This document shows positions 9,072 to 20,583 of a stretch of 39,599 nucleotides of DNA, in pieces. Numbering within the stretch: the stretch's first letter is position 1; every line of letters begins with the position of its first letter. The stretch is from an uncultured Methylococcaceae bacterium (GTDB lineage: Bacteria > Pseudomonadota > Gammaproteobacteria > Methylococcales > Methylomonadaceae). Made by a program: the position numbers and the translations under genes. Location: positions 1 through 39,599 of the forward strand of contig CAIPPE010000203.1 in NCBI GenBank assembly GCA_903866825.1. Reading direction: 5' to 3'. Under the pieces are notes generated by a model. The model was given only the letters and a program-made list of their open reading frames with translations. It was not told the origin of the DNA and did not search any database.

Positions 9072-10158
9072 GACAGAACGTTTTAATTTGCTAGATTACG
9101 ACAGAAAAGGCCTTGCGGCTTTTTTTGTCGCTTTAGGTGAAAAACCTTTTCGAGCAACACAATTACTTAAATGGATCTATCAGGAAGGCGTTTCTGATTT
9201 TGATTTAATGACCAATTTAAGTAAGCCATTACGTGCTTATCTTAAAGAAAACTGCTACTTGGCAACGCCTGAGATTGTAGTTGAGCAGATTGCCAGTGAT
9301 GGCACCTGTAAATGGGCTTTGCAAACCAGTTGCGGTAATCGTATTGAAACCGTATTTATTCCTGAAGAAGGTCGCGGTACGTTATGTGTTTCGTCTCAAA
9401 TTGGTTGCGCTTTAGCGTGTACCTTTTGCTCAACAGCTCAGCAGGGTTTTAACCGTAACCTGAAAACCTCAGAGATTATTGGTCAAGTGATCGTTGCGCA
9501 AAATCGCTTAGGCGACACCAAGAAAATTACTAATGTTGTGATGATGGGCATGGGTGAACCCTTGCTCAATTTTGACAATGTCGTCGCTGCGATGAATTTA
9601 ATGATGGATGATTTTACCTTTGGATTATCTAAACGCAGGGTCACTATTAGTACCTCGGGTGTTGTTCCGGCGATGTATCGATTAACTGAAGTGTGTGATG
9701 TCAGCCTTGCGGTTTCGTTACATGCGGTAAGAGATGATTTAAGGGATGAACTGGTCCCCATTAATAAAAAATATCCATTAAAGGAATTAATGGAAGCCTG
9801 TCGTGATAATGCCAAGATAGCGCCACGCAGAACCATTACTTTTGAGTACGTGATGCTCGATGGAATCAATGATTCCATGGATGATGCGCGTGGACTGGTT
9901 AAACTATTAAAAACGGTGCCGGCAAAATTAAACTTAATACCCTTTAACCCGTTTCCTAATAACGCTTATCGTTGTTCAAGCAAGGAAGCGATAAATCGTT
10001 TCAAGACGTTTTTGAACGATGCTGGGATAGTGACAACGGTTAGAAAAACGCGTGGTGAAGATATTGACGCAGCGTGTGGGCAATTGGTTGGGCAAGTTGA
10101 AGATAAGAGCCGTCGACATCTAAAGTTAAAATTAGTAGGCGCTGAGAGTGCAGTCTGA
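9046..10158 (+). CDS. rlmN: dual-specificity 23S rRNA/tRNA adenine C2-methyltransferase
   Basis: Radical-SAM enzyme that methylates A2503 of 23S rRNA and A37 of several tRNAs. The CxxxCxxC cluster motif is CALACTFC. The two mechanistic cysteines are visible in [12 protein letters not shown] and [17 protein letters not shown] is the SAM-binding glycine motif. At 370 residues it is full length. The ATG at 9046 lies inside the ndk coding end, implying coupled translation. Downstream pilW overlaps its stop. The rlmN-pilW-hisS arrangement is a standard gammaproteobacterial neighbourhood. Confidence 0.97.
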   Translation: MKSVLEPVKTERFNLLDYDRKGLAAFFVALGEKPFRATQLLKWIYQEGVSDFDLMTNLSKPLRAYLKENCYLATPEIVVEQIASDGTCKWALQTSCGNRIETVFIPEEGRGTLCVSSQIGCALACTFCSTAQQGFNRNLKTSEIIGQVIVAQNRLGDTKKITNVVMMGMGEPLLNFDNVVAAMNLMMDDFTFGLSKRRVTISTSGVVPAMYRLTEVCDVSLAVSLHAVRDDLRDELVPINKKYPLKELMEACRDNAKIAPRRTITFEYVMLDGINDSMDDARGLVKLLKTVPAKLNLIPFNPFPNNAYRCSSKEAINRFKTFLNDAGIVTTVRKTRGEDIDAACGQLVGQVEDKSRRHLKLKLVGAESAV

Positions 10159-10909
10159 TGCGGAAAAGTTATTTAATCGCATAAGTTTCGGATTTTTATT
10201 GGCTGTTTTGATTTCATGTGCTTCATTGACAGATGAGGCCACTAAAAAAGAATCAGGCAGTATTTATTTGCAGTTGGGTGTTCGTTATATGGATCTGGAT
10301 AAACTTGAAATAGCGAAAGAAAATCTGCAGATAGCCCTAACTAAAGATCCTGATAATGTTCAGGTACATAACGCTTATGCATTTTTGTATGAGAAGTTAA
10401 AGGATGATCAACAGGCCAGTGTCCATTATGAAAGAGCGCTGGCATTGTCCCCTGATGATTGGAGTGTACAAAATAATTTTGGGCGTTTTCTTTGCGAACG
10501 TGGTAAATATAAGGACGGTATGGCTTTGCTGTTACTGGCAAGTTCAACGCAGTTAAATGATAAGCAATGGATAGCCTTAACGAATGCAGGGCGCTGCGAA
10601 TTGGCTTTGAAAAGCAACCAAAGTGCCAAGGCTTATTTTGAACAAGCATTGATACTTAATTTTGCTTATGCCCCTGCATTACTAGAAATGCAAAAAATCA
10701 GCTTCCAAAATAGGGAATATCAGGAAGCCAGGAATTATCTGGAGAGATACATAATGGTTGGAGCTTATACATCAGGGCTTTTATGGATTGGAATGCAAAC
10801 GGAGCATGCCTTGGGTAGTCCCGCAAACGCAGAACACTATCAACAATTATTGGTAGAAAAATTTCCTTTATCTTATGAAGCAAAACAACTCAAGCCTGTT
10901 CTGCAATAA
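10148..10909 (+). CDS. pilW: type IV pilus biogenesis/stability lipoprotein PilW (PilF)
   Basis: An outer-membrane pilotin needed to localise and multimerise the PilQ secretin. The GTG start at 10148 overlaps the end of rlmN by 11 bases. A signal sequence ends in the lipobox LISC, so the mature protein is a lipoprotein. The remainder is a set of TPR repeats: [59 protein letters not shown] and more. At 253 residues it fits the family. Position between rlmN and hisS is the usual one for PilW, though no other pilus genes lie in the window. Confidence 0.9.
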   Translation: MQSDAEKLFNRISFGFLLAVLISCASLTDEATKKESGSIYLQLGVRYMDLDKLEIAKENLQIALTKDPDNVQVHNAYAFLYEKLKDDQQASVHYERALALSPDDWSVQNNFGRFLCERGKYKDGMALLLLASSTQLNDKQWIALTNAGRCELALKSNQSAKAYFEQALILNFAYAPALLEMQKISFQNREYQEARNYLERYIMVGAYTSGLLWIGMQTEHALGSPANAEHYQQLLVEKFPLSYEAKQLKPVLQ

Positions 10910-10926
10910 GGGCATAAATAATTAAA

Positions 10927-12201
10927 ATGGCAAATAATATACAAGCGATTAGAGGCATGCATGATGTGCTTCCAGACCAGACTCCATTATGGCAATATGT
11001 CGAAGGGATACTAAGAGAGGTATTGGGTACGTATGGATACAGTGAAATTCGTTTACCTATCGTTGAAAAAACAGAGCTTTTTAAGCGATCTATTGGTGAA
11101 GTAACGGATATCGTTGAAAAAGAAATGTATACTTTTGAGGATCGTAATGGTGATTCATTAACGTTACGTCCAGAAGGGACTGCGGGTTGTCTTAGAGCCT
11201 GTCTGGAGCATGGCTTATTACATAATCAGCTGCACCGATTATGGTATTACGGACCTATGTACCGGCATGAACGTCCTCAAAAAGGTCGCTATCGTCAGTT
11301 TATCCAATTGGGTGTTGAGACTTATGGCATGTCAGGGCCTGATATCGATGCCGAATTGATTATTCTCATGGATCGCTTGTGGAAGAAATTGGGTATTCGG
11401 GACAAAGTGCGTTTGCAGCTAAATTCATTGGGAACTATCGAAGAGCGGTTGGTTTATCGCGCAGTTTTAGTCGATTATTTTCGAGGACATTTAGAGCAGT
11501 TAGATGAAGATAGTTTACGTCGACTAGAAACTAACCCGTTGCGAATACTAGATACTAAAAATCCGGCAATGCAGACTTTGGTTGCCAATGCACCAGAATT
11601 GATGGATTATTTGGGCGCTGAGAGTATCGCCCATTTCAAGACCTTAACAGCTATCCTGGATGATCTGGGTATTGGTTATGAGATAACAACACGCCTGGTT
11701 CGTGGTCTGGATTACTACAGTAAAACAGTATTTGAATGGGTGACTGATGAATTAGGTTCGCAAGGGACTGTGTGTGCAGGTGGACGTTACGATAGTTTGG
11801 TAGAACAACTGGGCGGTAAAGCGAATTTCGCAGTTGGATTCGCCATGGGGATTGAACGTTTATTGGCGCTAATCGAAGTGTCTGGTCATGTTGCTGTCAC
11901 GCGAGCAGTTGATGTTTTCATGATTCGTGTAGGTGAGACTGCTGAACGTGAAGGACTACGTTTTGCTGAGGTAATCAGAAATGAAGTCCCAGGGTTAAAA
12001 CTACAGGTCAATTGTGGTGGTGGCAGTTTTAAAAGTCAGTTTAAGAAGGCCGATAAAAGTGGTGCTGATTACGCTCTGATTTTGGGTGACGATGAAGTGA
12101 GTCGTGGTGAATTAAGTCTTAAGTCATTACGTGATGATCAAGGCCAACAGACTCTTTCACAACAGCAAGTCATCGCTTTTTTGCAAGATTATAGGTTTTA
12201 A
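10927..12201 (+). CDS. hisS: histidyl-tRNA synthetase
   Basis: Class II aminoacyl-tRNA synthetase, 424 residues, normal length. It begins with [16 protein letters not shown]. Motif 2 is [19 protein letters not shown], and the histidine-binding motifs are [13 protein letters not shown] and [13 protein letters not shown]. The C-terminal anticodon-binding domain contains [18 protein letters not shown]. It starts 17 bases after pilW. ispG and rodZ, which often sit between pilW and hisS, are not here. Confidence 0.98.
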   Translation: MANNIQAIRGMHDVLPDQTPLWQYVEGILREVLGTYGYSEIRLPIVEKTELFKRSIGEVTDIVEKEMYTFEDRNGDSLTLRPEGTAGCLRACLEHGLLHNQLHRLWYYGPMYRHERPQKGRYRQFIQLGVETYGMSGPDIDAELIILMDRLWKKLGIRDKVRLQLNSLGTIEERLVYRAVLVDYFRGHLEQLDEDSLRRLETNPLRILDTKNPAMQTLVANAPELMDYLGAESIAHFKTLTAILDDLGIGYEITTRLVRGLDYYSKTVFEWVTDELGSQGTVCAGGRYDSLVEQLGGKANFAVGFAMGIERLLALIEVSGHVAVTRAVDVFMIRVGETAEREGLRFAEVIRNEVPGLKLQVNCGGGSFKSQFKKADKSGADYALILGDDEVSRGELSLKSLRDDQGQQTLSQQQVIAFLQDYRF

Positions 12202-12212
12202 TCTAAATGATT

Positions 12213-12242
12213 TTGACGATATAGTTTTACAAGCATTATCTT
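12213..12242 (+). promoter_or_regulatory. possible promoter before yfgM-bamB-der
   Basis: TTGACG (12213-12218) and TATCTT (12237-12242) are 18 bases apart in the 67-base gap between hisS and yfgM. The -10 match is poor, so this may only supplement read-through from hisS. Confidence 0.3.
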
Positions 12243-12268
12243 TTTTAATTATCACATAGAGTAAGAAC

Positions 12269-12931
12269 GTGGAAATTTACGAAACAGAAGAGCAGCAACT
12301 TGAAGCCGTTAAGAGATGGTGGAAAGAAAACGGACAATCAACTATTATCGGTTTGATTCTGGGTATTGCCATTATTTTGGGTTTTAATTACTGGAAAGAG
12401 CAAAAGCGAGCTCAAGCAGAACAGGCTTCAGCTTTTTACAGTGAGTTAGTTCAATCGATTGAGACAGAAAAAATAGACTCTGCGGATAAGTTAGCAGAGA
12501 AAATAAAGGATCAGTATCCTAAAACTGAATATGCAAGTTATAGCCAGCTTTTATTAGCCAAATTAAAAGCTCAGCAAGGTGATCTTGTTAGCGCAAAGTC
12601 AATTCTTCAGAATGTTGCTGCCGGATCAAATAAGGAGTTGAGTAATATTGCAAAGATTCGTTTGGTTAGATTGATGCTTGCAACTGGAGAATATGAGAAG
12701 GGTTTAGAGCTGGTTAATAGTGTTGATCCAGCTACATCGGCTAGTTTCTCAGGCAATTATGATGAATTAGTGGGTGATTTGTATGTTGCCCTGGATCGTG
12801 TTGATCAGGCAAGAAGCTCTTACCAAAAAGCCATAGAAAGTGGTTATAGATCACCTTTGTTACAAATTAAAATAGATGATTTGACTGCCCCCGAAAAAGC
12901 AGTTGTTCCAAATACAGAGCCTGGAAAATAA
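12269..12931 (+). CDS. yfgM: YfgM/RcsF-regulating TPR-like membrane protein (DUF2133)
   Basis: Inner-membrane protein with a periplasmic TPR domain, an ancillary partner of the Sec translocon and periplasmic chaperones in E. coli. It starts with GTG. The opening EIYETEEQQLEAVKRWWKEN is the family hallmark, followed by one transmembrane helix (STIIGLILGIAIILGFNYW) and TPR-like helices to residue ~200. At 220 residues it is slightly longer than the E. coli protein. Its TAA shares an A with the bamB ATG, so the genes are coupled. Confidence 0.92.
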   Translation: MEIYETEEQQLEAVKRWWKENGQSTIIGLILGIAIILGFNYWKEQKRAQAEQASAFYSELVQSIETEKIDSADKLAEKIKDQYPKTEYASYSQLLLAKLKAQQGDLVSAKSILQNVAAGSNKELSNIAKIRLVRLMLATGEYEKGLELVNSVDPATSASFSGNYDELVGDLYVALDRVDQARSSYQKAIESGYRSPLLQIKIDDLTAPEKAVVPNTEPGK

Positions 12932-14130
12932 TGCGCCTCCTAACGCTTATCAGTTTTTTTTTAGTTTTAACTGTAACGGGCTGTGCTGCTTTAGATACAG
13001 TTAATGAGACTTTTGATGGCATAACCAATTATTTTAAAGGTGGCGAGGATAACTCTGATCCGCCAGCCGTTTTGGTTGAATATCCTCCAGAAATAAAGAT
13101 TGAAGCGCTTTGGAGTGAGTCTGTTGGTGTTGGTGCAGATGAGCAATCTTTGAAGCTACTTCCTGTGAACGGTTTTGGTAAGTTGTTAGTCGCGGATAGG
13201 GAGGGGGTAGTACAGGCAAGGGATCTGGTTACTGGACGAGTTATCTGGGAAGTCGAAACAGACGTTCATTACTCTGCAGGTCCTGGGATTGGTGTCAATA
13301 CGATTATTTTAGGTTCAAGTGATGCAGATGTTGTTGCTTTGAATAGTGAAAACGGTGCACAACTGTGGCGCTCAAAAGTGTCCAGTGAGGTATTATCGGT
13401 ACCTGTTGTTTCTAATGGAATCGTGATTATAAGAACGACTGATGGTGAACTGATTGCTTTAAATGAAAAAACCGGTGCCAAGATCTGGAATTATGAGCAT
13501 AATGCGCCCGCATTAAGTGTCCGAGGTATCGGAGCGCCTTTGATTGCAGAAGAGAATATTATCGAAGGATACGATAATGGCAAATTAATGGCATTGCGTT
13601 TAACTGATGGTAAATACGCTTGGGAAACAAGTATAGCAATACCTAAAGGAAGGTCTGAGGTCGAACGCTTAGTAGATCTTGACGTTGACCCAATAGATGT
13701 TTCAGGGATAATTTATATTGCCAGTTATCATGGAGGTATCGCAGCTATATCAGAGTCGGATGGTGAAGTACTTTGGCGTAACGAAGCTATATCCTCTTAT
13801 ACTGGATTGGGGCATGATACACGTTATTTATATGTGTCTGATACAAGCGATGATGTTTGGCAGTTGGAACAACGTACAGGCGCTTCATTATGGAAGCAAA
13901 AAGATTTACATCAAAGGAAGTTAACAGCGCCGGCAGTTTATGAAAACTATGTCGTTGTCGGAGATTTTGAGGGTTATGTGCATTGGCTATCTAAGAGTGA
14001 TGGTAGGCAACTCGGACGTATCAAAATTTCTGATAGCGCAATAGATGCCAAACCAGTTATTGTTGATGGAATTGTTTATGCATATGCAAAAGATGGCACA
14101 CTTGCCGCTATAAAAACCCGAGCACCTTAA
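12931..14130 (+). CDS. bamB: outer membrane assembly lipoprotein BamB
   Basis: Eight-bladed beta-propeller lipoprotein of the BAM complex that inserts outer-membrane proteins. The signal peptide ends in lipobox VTGC at residues 15-18. Repeated PQQ-like blades are evident: [43 protein letters not shown] and [13 protein letters not shown]. At 399 residues it is full length. It begins at the yfgM stop (TAATG) and is followed 4 bases later by der, the canonical yfgM-bamB-der order. Confidence 0.96.
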   Translation: MRLLTLISFFLVLTVTGCAALDTVNETFDGITNYFKGGEDNSDPPAVLVEYPPEIKIEALWSESVGVGADEQSLKLLPVNGFGKLLVADREGVVQARDLVTGRVIWEVETDVHYSAGPGIGVNTIILGSSDADVVALNSENGAQLWRSKVSSEVLSVPVVSNGIVIIRTTDGELIALNEKTGAKIWNYEHNAPALSVRGIGAPLIAEENIIEGYDNGKLMALRLTDGKYAWETSIAIPKGRSEVERLVDLDVDPIDVSGIIYIASYHGGIAAISESDGEVLWRNEAISSYTGLGHDTRYLYVSDTSDDVWQLEQRTGASLWKQKDLHQRKLTAPAVYENYVVVGDFEGYVHWLSKSDGRQLGRIKISDSAIDAKPVIVDGIVYAYAKDGTLAAIKTRAP

Positions 14131-14134
14131 AAAT

Positions 14135-15535
14135 ATGTTACCTGTAATAGCTCTTGTTGGGCGTCCTAATGTGGGTAAGTCCACGTTGTTTAATTATTTA
14201 ACCCGAAGTAGAGATGCTTTAGTTGCCGATTTTCCAGGATTAACCAGAGATCGGCAGTACGGTCGTGTTAAGCATGGTATTCGCCCTTGTTTGGTTGTAG
14301 ACACGGGCGGAATTGCAGATGATGCAGAAGGAATTGAAAGTTTTGCCCGTAAGCAGGTTCAAATTGCATTGCAAGAAGCGGATGTGGTTTTGTTTATGGT
14401 GGATGCGCGAGAAGGTCTGAGTGCATCAGATAAAGTTATTGCTGATTCACTTAGAAAATTAGATAAACCGATACTGTTAGTGACAAATAAGGTCGACGGT
14501 ATTGATGCAACGGTTGCTGCTTCAGATTTTTATTCGTTGGCTCTTGGTGAGCCTGTTCAAATTGCGGCCTCTCATGGTCGTGGAATTCCAGAGTTATTGC
14601 TAAGAGTTGATCAATTACTACCTATTAAAGTGGATGGTGTAGTAGAAGATGATACCCGAAGAGGTATTGCAATTGCAGTTGTGGGTCGTCCAAATGTGGG
14701 TAAATCGACTTTAGTCAATCGGTTGCTAGGCGAAGAGCGCGTCATTGTATTTGATGAGCCAGGAACGACTCGCGATAGTATCTATATTCCTTTTGAGCGT
14801 AATGGCAAACAATTCACTTTAATTGATACTGCGGGTATGCGGCGTCGGTCCAGAGTTGCAGAAACTATTGAAAAGTTCAGTGTAATTAAAACATTGCAAG
14901 CTATAGAGCAAGCCAATGTCGTTATTTATATGATTGATGCAAGGGAAGGTGTTGCCGATCAGGATGCACATTTATTAGGTCTAGTCTTGGAAGCGGGGCG
15001 GGCATTAATAATCGGTTTAAATAAATGGGATGGGCTTAATATTGAACAAAAGGAAACAGTTAAGCGCCAACTAGAAGTTAAGTTATCGTTTCTTGATTTT
15101 GCTGAAAAACATCCTATCTCTGCGCTGCATGGAAGCGGAGTGGGTAAGTTGTTTGATGTGGTGCATAAGTTATATGACTCCGCCATGCTGGATATGTCAA
15201 CGCCGGTGTTGACTCGTATACTAAAAGAAGCAACGGTTGCACATCAACCTCCTATCGTGAATACCCGTCGTATTAAATTAAAATACGCTCATCAAGGTGG
15301 ACGCAATCCACCCATTGTGGTGATACATGGGGTGCAGACAGATGCTCTTCCAATTTCTTATAAGCGTTATTTGATGAATTATTTCCGTGAGAAGCTTAAA
15401 TTATCAGGAACACCAATACGCTTAGAGTTTAGGTCACCAGTGAATCCGTTTCATGGACAAAAAAAGAAGCTAACTGAATGGCAGGTTCAGAAGCGTGAGC
15501 GCTTGCAAAAACGAGCGAAAACCAAAAAAGAATAA
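14135..15535 (+). CDS. der: ribosome biogenesis GTPase Der (EngA)
   Basis: Tandem-GTPase factor for 50S subunit maturation, 466 residues. Both P-loops read GRPNVGKST, near residues 8-16 and 186-194. Switch motifs DTGG and DTAGMRRR and the specificity motifs NKVD and NKWD are all present. The C-terminal KH-like domain ends in a Lys/Arg-rich tail. No irregularity is visible. It is the last gene of the bamB cluster, and a 70-base gap precedes tpx. Confidence 0.98.
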   Translation: MLPVIALVGRPNVGKSTLFNYLTRSRDALVADFPGLTRDRQYGRVKHGIRPCLVVDTGGIADDAEGIESFARKQVQIALQEADVVLFMVDAREGLSASDKVIADSLRKLDKPILLVTNKVDGIDATVAASDFYSLALGEPVQIAASHGRGIPELLLRVDQLLPIKVDGVVEDDTRRGIAIAVVGRPNVGKSTLVNRLLGEERVIVFDEPGTTRDSIYIPFERNGKQFTLIDTAGMRRRSRVAETIEKFSVIKTLQAIEQANVVIYMIDAREGVADQDAHLLGLVLEAGRALIIGLNKWDGLNIEQKETVKRQLEVKLSFLDFAEKHPISALHGSGVGKLFDVVHKLYDSAMLDMSTPVLTRILKEATVAHQPPIVNTRRIKLKYAHQGGRNPPIVVIHGVQTDALPISYKRYLMNYFREKLKLSGTPIRLEFRSPVNPFHGQKKKLTEWQVQKRERLQKRAKTKKE

Positions 15536-15605
15536 ATTTGATTGATACATAAGATGTGTAGTCTTTTATTGCTAAGATTCCTATTTAATATTTATTGAGA
15601 TTTTT

Positions 15606-16100
15606 ATGGCAACTATTTCATTTCAAGGTAAACCTTTGCACACATCTGGTGAGTTGCCAGTTATAGGTAGCAAAGCGCCAGACTTTTCTTTGGTCAACAG
15701 TAAGTTGATGGATGTTAATTTAGCTTCTTTTGCAGGTAAGAGAAAGGTGCTGAATATTGTACCCAGTTTGGACACACCAACTTGCGCAACTTCGACCCGT
15801 ATTTTCAATGAAAAGGCATCTCATCTTTATAATACGGTTGTTTTGGTTGTTTCTGCTGATTTGCCTTTTGCGCAATGCCGATTTTGTGAGGTAGAGGGTT
15901 TAAAGCATGTTTTGGCATTATCTACGTTTCGTTCTGATTTTGCAGAAGTTTATGGCGTGCGGCTGGTGAATACTTTTTTAGCTGGATTAACGGCTAGAGC
16001 TATAGTGGTAATTGATGAGCATGATACTGTTATTTATACTCAATTAGTGGATGAGTTAGCTAATGAACCTGACTATGAGGGTGCGTTAGCGGCGTTATAA
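15606..16100 (+). CDS. tpx: thiol peroxidase Tpx
   Basis: Atypical two-cysteine peroxiredoxin that reduces lipid and other hydroperoxides using thioredoxin. The peroxidatic Cys is in [16 protein letters not shown] and the resolving Cys in [17 protein letters not shown]. An additional Cys stands four residues before the resolving one, where E. coli has Ser (AQS), a small variation. The start [15 protein letters not shown] fits the family. Length is 164 residues, as usual. The 231 bases after it hold no gene and probably carry the promoter of the oad operon. Confidence 0.95.
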   Translation: MATISFQGKPLHTSGELPVIGSKAPDFSLVNSKLMDVNLASFAGKRKVLNIVPSLDTPTCATSTRIFNEKASHLYNTVVLVVSADLPFAQCRFCEVEGLKHVLALSTFRSDFAEVYGVRLVNTFLAGLTARAIVVIDEHDTVIYTQLVDELANEPDYEGALAAL

Positions 16101-16331
16101 AGAAAATTGAATAGGGCTTGGCACATCAATTTATTGTGGCTTGTGCTTGTCAACTTCGATAATATGGATTATCAAATTATATCAAACATCTCTTTCGTTT
16201 CTTCTAAATGAAGATATGAGGTTGTATAGAGAGTGCTTTTATAGTAAATTCACTTTGACGCTTTATAAAGAGTCATCAAGGTATCAGCATTTTTAATAGA
16301 TATACAGAGTATTAACTCAAGGTTTAGCGAA

Positions 16332-16565
16332 ATGGCAGAAATGATGAGTAGCGGGGTTGAATTAATGTTTGCCGGGATGGGCATTGTATTTCTGTTTTTG
16401 ACGATGCTGGTGTATGCAGTCAATATCATGTCTACATTAATTCAACGATTTTTCCCCGATGTACCTGTATCCGGGATATCAACTTCTCTATCAACTGGTA
16501 TTGATAAGAGTGTAATTGCTGCTATAGCAGCAGCTGTTCATCAACATCGGAGACAACACAAATAA
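16332..16565 (+). CDS. oadG: oxaloacetate decarboxylase gamma subunit
   Basis: Small membrane anchor that joins the alpha and beta subunits of the sodium-pumping decarboxylase and binds zinc at its C-terminus. The 77-residue protein has one N-terminal transmembrane helix (FAGMGIVFLFLTMLVYAVN), a Pro-containing linker and a C-terminus with AIAAAVHQHRRQHK. That His-rich tail suits metal binding. It opens an operon with oadA 119 bases on and oadB after that. Confidence 0.93.
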   Translation: MAEMMSSGVELMFAGMGIVFLFLTMLVYAVNIMSTLIQRFFPDVPVSGISTSLSTGIDKSVIAAIAAAVHQHRRQHK

Positions 16566-16684
16566 AGTCAATGTGAGTCAGTTGCCTGACACTGACCTGA
16601 GTCGTATCAATCGTTTTATGTGCTTTAAACGACCCAAAAGGTTAACAATTTCGAACCTACAAGATTCTTGGAGAAATATTTAGA

Positions 16685-18481
16685 ATGGCCAAAGATAAAA
16701 AAAAGCCCCTAGCTATCACTGAAGTAGTCTTAAGAGATGCTCATCAATCTATCTTAGCCACTCGTCTACGCATAGCAGATATGCTGCCAATCTGTGAGAA
16801 ACTTGACCAGATCGGTTATTGGTCTATTGAGTCATGGGGAGGAGCAACATTTGATGCGTGTATCCGATATTTAGGCGAAGACCCTTGGGAAAGACTGCGA
16901 ACTCTTAAAGCTGCAATGCCTAAGACACCCCAGCAAATGTTGCTTAGAGGGCAAAATATTTTAGGTTATCGGCATTATGCAGATGATGTGGTTGATAAGT
17001 TTGTTGAACGCTGTGCAGTGAACGGGATTGACGTTTTCCGTATCTTTGATGCGATGAATGATATGAGAAACATCGAGCACGCTGTTAAAGCCGTGCTTAA
17101 TACCAATGCTCATGCCCAAGGTACAATTTCTTATACCACGAGTGCTGTTCATACTATCGATGTCTGGGTAGACTTGGGTAAGCAGATTGAAGATATGGGT
17201 GCGCATTCTATCTGTATTAAAGATATGGCGGGGTTGCTCAAACCTTATGATGCTTTTGAATTGGTTAGTCGCTTGAAAAAGAGCACTAAAATTCCAATCC
17301 ATTTGCATTGTCATGCTACAACCGGTTTAAGCGTTGCCACTTTGATTAAAGCCGCAGAAGCGGGGATTGATAATGTCGATACGGCCATCTCATCGATGAG
17401 TATGACCTATGGTCATAGTGCGACAGAGACAATCGTTGCAAGTCTTGAAGGTACAGATAGAGCAACAGGCTTGGATTTAGTTAAACTAGAAGATATTGCG
17501 CTCTACTTTAGAGATATACGCAAGAAATATGCACAATACGAAGGTAGTCTGAAAGGTGTTGATGGTCGGATTTTAATATCACAAGTCCCGGGTGGCATGT
17601 TGACCAACATGGAAAGCCAGTTAAAGGAGCAAGGCGCTTCTGATAAATTTGACGAGGTGTTACGTGAAATACCCAGGGTGCGTGAAGATTTAGGTTTCAT
17701 CCCATTAGTAACCCCTACTTCTCAAATTGTGGGTACGCAAGCTGTTATGAATGTAATGACAGGCGAGCGTTATAAAACCATTACCAAAGAAACCGCAGGT
17801 GTATTAAAAGGTGAATATGGCGCAACACCGGCACCTGTTAATAAAGAGTTACAAGATAGAGTGTTAGCGGGTGCTGAACCCATTACTTGCAGACCCGCTG
17901 ATTTAATCCAGCCAGAAATGGATAAATTGATTGCAGAAGTGCAAGAAAAAGCGAAAGCAGAAGGTGTAAAGCTCGCTAAAAATATTGCAGAGGATGCCTT
18001 AATCAATGGTATGTTCGCTCAAGTGGGCTGGAAGTTTTTGGCCAACCGGGGTAATCCAGCCGCTTTTGAAGCTGCGCCTGATCAAGCTCCAGTGATTAAT
18101 ACCGTTGAAGTGCCTAAAACAACAGTCGCTGCAGGCGAGGGTAGTATAGGAACCTATACCGTTAATGTTGATGGTAGAAATTTCAATGTAACTGTAGGGC
18201 CAGTGGGTGCAGCGTTAAAAATTCAGCCTGTCGTTACTGAAGCAAGTACACAGCCAGTGATAGAAAGTTCTGGTTCTAGCGTATATGCACCTATGGCGGG
18301 AAACATACTAAAAATTCTCGTTGAGGTGGGTAGCGTTGTTGAAGAAGGCGAAGTGGTTGTCATAATGGAAGCCATGAAAATGGAAACCGAAGTGCGATCT
18401 AAATTCGCAGGTACTGTCAGTGCTGTCCATATTAAGGAAGGCGGTGCAGTCGCAGGCGGTAATGCTTTAGTTACCTTATAG
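16685..18481 (+). CDS. oadA: oxaloacetate decarboxylase alpha subunit (biotin-dependent carboxyltransferase)
   Basis: Transfers the carboxyl group of oxaloacetate to biotin, yielding pyruvate. The TIM-barrel carboxyltransferase domain starts with [15 protein letters not shown] and includes the zinc-binding HLHCHATTG and [11 protein letters not shown] with the catalytic Lys. A PYC-OADA helical domain follows. The C-terminal biotinyl domain has the biotinylation motif EAMKMETE, preceded by a short linker. At 598 residues it matches OadA. oadG and oadB on either side favour the sodium pump over a soluble pyruvate carboxylase subunit B. Confidence 0.95.
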   Translation: MAKDKKKPLAITEVVLRDAHQSILATRLRIADMLPICEKLDQIGYWSIESWGGATFDACIRYLGEDPWERLRTLKAAMPKTPQQMLLRGQNILGYRHYADDVVDKFVERCAVNGIDVFRIFDAMNDMRNIEHAVKAVLNTNAHAQGTISYTTSAVHTIDVWVDLGKQIEDMGAHSICIKDMAGLLKPYDAFELVSRLKKSTKIPIHLHCHATTGLSVATLIKAAEAGIDNVDTAISSMSMTYGHSATETIVASLEGTDRATGLDLVKLEDIALYFRDIRKKYAQYEGSLKGVDGRILISQVPGGMLTNMESQLKEQGASDKFDEVLREIPRVREDLGFIPLVTPTSQIVGTQAVMNVMTGERYKTITKETAGVLKGEYGATPAPVNKELQDRVLAGAEPITCRPADLIQPEMDKLIAEVQEKAKAEGVKLAKNIAEDALINGMFAQVGWKFLANRGNPAAFEAAPDQAPVINTVEVPKTTVAAGEGSIGTYTVNVDGRNFNVTVGPVGAALKIQPVVTEASTQPVIESSGSSVYAPMAGNILKILVEVGSVVEEGEVVVIMEAMKMETEVRSKFAGTVSAVHIKEGGAVAGGNALVTL

Positions 18482-18507
18482 CAACTTAGCTTATCAAGAG
18501 ACATTTT

Positions 18508-19635
18508 ATGGAAAATCTGCTATCACTCTGGCAAAGTACAGGCCTATATAACTTTACTAGCGGTCAGGCATTTATGATGCTGGTTGGGTTTTTGTTGCTG
18601 TTTCTAGCTATTAAAAAAGGTTTTGAACCTTTGCTATTATTACCTATTGGTTTTGGCGCGATTTTGAGTAATATTCCTGTGGCAGGTATTGCCGAAGAAG
18701 GTGGTATATTATATTACTTATATTTCGGTATTAAGTTGGGTATTTTTCCTTTGCTTATCTTTATGGGTGTTGGAGCAATGACTGATTTTGGCCCTATGTT
18801 GGCCAACCCAAAAACCATGTTATTAGGTGCTGCTGCGCAATTTGGTATCTTTGCTTCGTTATTAGGTGCTTTAGCTCTTAATGCGATTCCCGGTTTGGAG
18901 TTTAGTTTAAGAGATGCTGCGGCGATTGGTATTATCGGAGGTGCTGATGGCCCAACAGCTATTTACGTAGCTTCAAAGTTGGCGCCTGATCTGCTCGGTG
19001 CGATTGCTGTTGCTGCCTATTCTTATATGGCACTCGTACCTTTAATTCAGCCGCCTATCATGCGTGCATTAACGACAGAAGATGAGCGAAAAATTGAAAT
19101 GCAACAAATGCGTGTGGTCAGCAGAACTGAGAAAATTGTATTTCCATTGATGCTGTTAGTTTTGTCTGTTCTGTTATTGCCTTCCGCTACTCCTCTGATT
19201 GGGATGTTTGCTTTGGGTAATTTGATGAATGCGTGCGGCGTAGTTGAACGTTTAAGTCAAACCGCGCAAAATGAACTGATCAATATTGTGACTATCTTTT
19301 TAGGCTTGTCTGTTGGATCAAAGTTGAGTGCACATGCTTTTTTACAATTTCAAACACTCGGTATTTTAGCATTAGGTGCAATTGCTTTTGCTATAGGAAC
19401 TGCTTCGGGGGTTATTATGGCGAAAATTATGAACCGATTCAGTGATACCCCTATCAATCCTTTGATTGGGGCGGCTGGAGTTTCTGCTGTGCCTATGGCT
19501 GCCAGGGTAGCAAACAAACTGGGTTTAGAAAGCAATCCCCATAACTTTCTTTTAATGCATGCGATGGGACCCAATGTAGCCGGTGTTATTGGTTCTGCCG
19601 TGGCAGCAGGAGTATTATTAAGTTTGGTTAAGTAA
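18508..19635 (+). CDS. oadB: oxaloacetate decarboxylase beta subunit (sodium pump)
   Basis: Polytopic membrane protein that decarboxylates carboxybiotin and couples this to sodium export. The 375 residues comprise roughly nine or more hydrophobic helices. The conserved [16 protein letters not shown] carries the functional Asp of the OadB/GcdB/MmdB family, and [17 protein letters not shown] is the second signature near the C-terminus. It starts 26 bases after oadA and completes the gamma-alpha-beta operon. The family is shared with other biotin-dependent pumps, but the alpha subunit points to oxaloacetate. Confidence 0.94.
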   Translation: MENLLSLWQSTGLYNFTSGQAFMMLVGFLLLFLAIKKGFEPLLLLPIGFGAILSNIPVAGIAEEGGILYYLYFGIKLGIFPLLIFMGVGAMTDFGPMLANPKTMLLGAAAQFGIFASLLGALALNAIPGLEFSLRDAAAIGIIGGADGPTAIYVASKLAPDLLGAIAVAAYSYMALVPLIQPPIMRALTTEDERKIEMQQMRVVSRTEKIVFPLMLLVLSVLLLPSATPLIGMFALGNLMNACGVVERLSQTAQNELINIVTIFLGLSVGSKLSAHAFLQFQTLGILALGAIAFAIGTASGVIMAKIMNRFSDTPINPLIGAAGVSAVPMAARVANKLGLESNPHNFLLMHAMGPNVAGVIGSAVAAGVLLSLVK

Positions 19636-20115
19636 GTCATAACAAAACTCGATTTGCCAGATGATTTGATGTCTGTCCGAGTATGGCTATCCTCACTTCA
19701 CCACCTAACAGTACTGTGGGGATAGTAGACCCTAAATTATAAACTTTTTGTGCGTGTTTATTAATACTTGATGTCGGAGAGCATAATAAAATTGAATTTT
19801 AACAATTACCATTTATGAATACTTGTTCGTATTTTATGAATGTATCATCATGGTTAAGTATCTCAAAGTTACTAAGAAAAATGTGAGTGTACTAATGATG
19901 TTTTGTTAAAATCCCTTTCATGGCTCATATAAATTTTATCGGTATAATAACTTGATAGTAAATCACGTTTAAAGCAAGATGTGAGTATCAGTATAGCTAA
20001 TTAATGGAAGAGCTATATAGTACGTTTTTAAATCTTATATTTTTAAAGTCTGTATAGAGTTATAGCCTTTGATTGATACCGAACCAAGCAACTGATGATA
20101 GTAAATTAATCCGCT
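19636..20115. other. 480-base intergenic region with one hairpin
   Basis: No gene is visible on either strand. The only structure I can support is an imperfect 10-bp stem, CTATCCTCAC (19687-19696) with GTGGGGATAG (19716-19725), containing one G-U pair and a 19-base loop. It lies about 50 bases after oadB but lacks a T tract, so it is a weak terminator or processing stem. The remainder is AT-rich and presumably carries the promoter of the Sel1 gene. Confidence 0.4.
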
Positions 20116-20556
20116 ATGATAATGAAAATATCCAAAGTGCTGCTTTTTTTTGTAGTGTTGTTTTTTTCAATGTGCACATTTGCAGACTATAAAGCAGTTT
20201 TGAAAAAAGCTAAACAAGGAGATGCAAAAGCACAATATTCCTTAGCTATTATGTATCAATTCGGTAAAGGTGTTCCAGAAGACGATCGAAAAGCATTTAA
20301 GTGGACTCAGTTAGCTGCGATGCAAGGTTATCCCAAAGCACAAAATAACCTAGGCTATATGTATGATGTGGGTGAGGGAGTCGCACAAAACAATATGCGA
20401 GCTTATGTGTGGAAATATTTTGCTGCAGCTCAGGGTGAGTTAGACGCTGTAGAGCATCGGGATGATCTTGCAAAGCAAATGAGTAAGCAACAGCTTAAAC
20501 AAGCTAAAAATATGATCAGGGAATGCAAAGCTACAAGATACAAGAATTGCTATTAA
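20116..20556 (+). CDS. exported Sel1-repeat protein
   Basis: A 146-residue protein with a cleavable signal peptide (KVLLFFVVLFFSMCTFA, cut before DYKAV). Two clear Sel1-like repeats follow: GDAKAQYSLAIMYQFGKGVP with WTQLAAMQGY, and KAQNNLGYMYDVGEGVAQN with WKYFAAAQGE. Sel1 repeats are alpha-alpha superhelices used for protein-protein contacts in the periplasm or at the envelope. The start may be 20116 or the Met two codons on. It has no operon partner. The function cannot be assigned beyond the repeat family. Confidence 0.85.
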   Translation: MIMKISKVLLFFVVLFFSMCTFADYKAVLKKAKQGDAKAQYSLAIMYQFGKGVPEDDRKAFKWTQLAAMQGYPKAQNNLGYMYDVGEGVAQNNMRAYVWKYFAAAQGELDAVEHRDDLAKQMSKQQLKQAKNMIRECKATRYKNCY

Positions 20557-20583
20557 AGCAAATTCAATTTGATCAAAGAGGGG

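Noticed and set aside
10341-10649. Minus-strand ORF opposite pilW
   Set aside because: It lies wholly inside the well-supported pilW TPR region and has no motif of its own.
19636-20115. tRNA or riboswitch in the gap after oadB
   Set aside because: No cloverleaf or recognised aptamer core is visible; only one imperfect hairpin was found.
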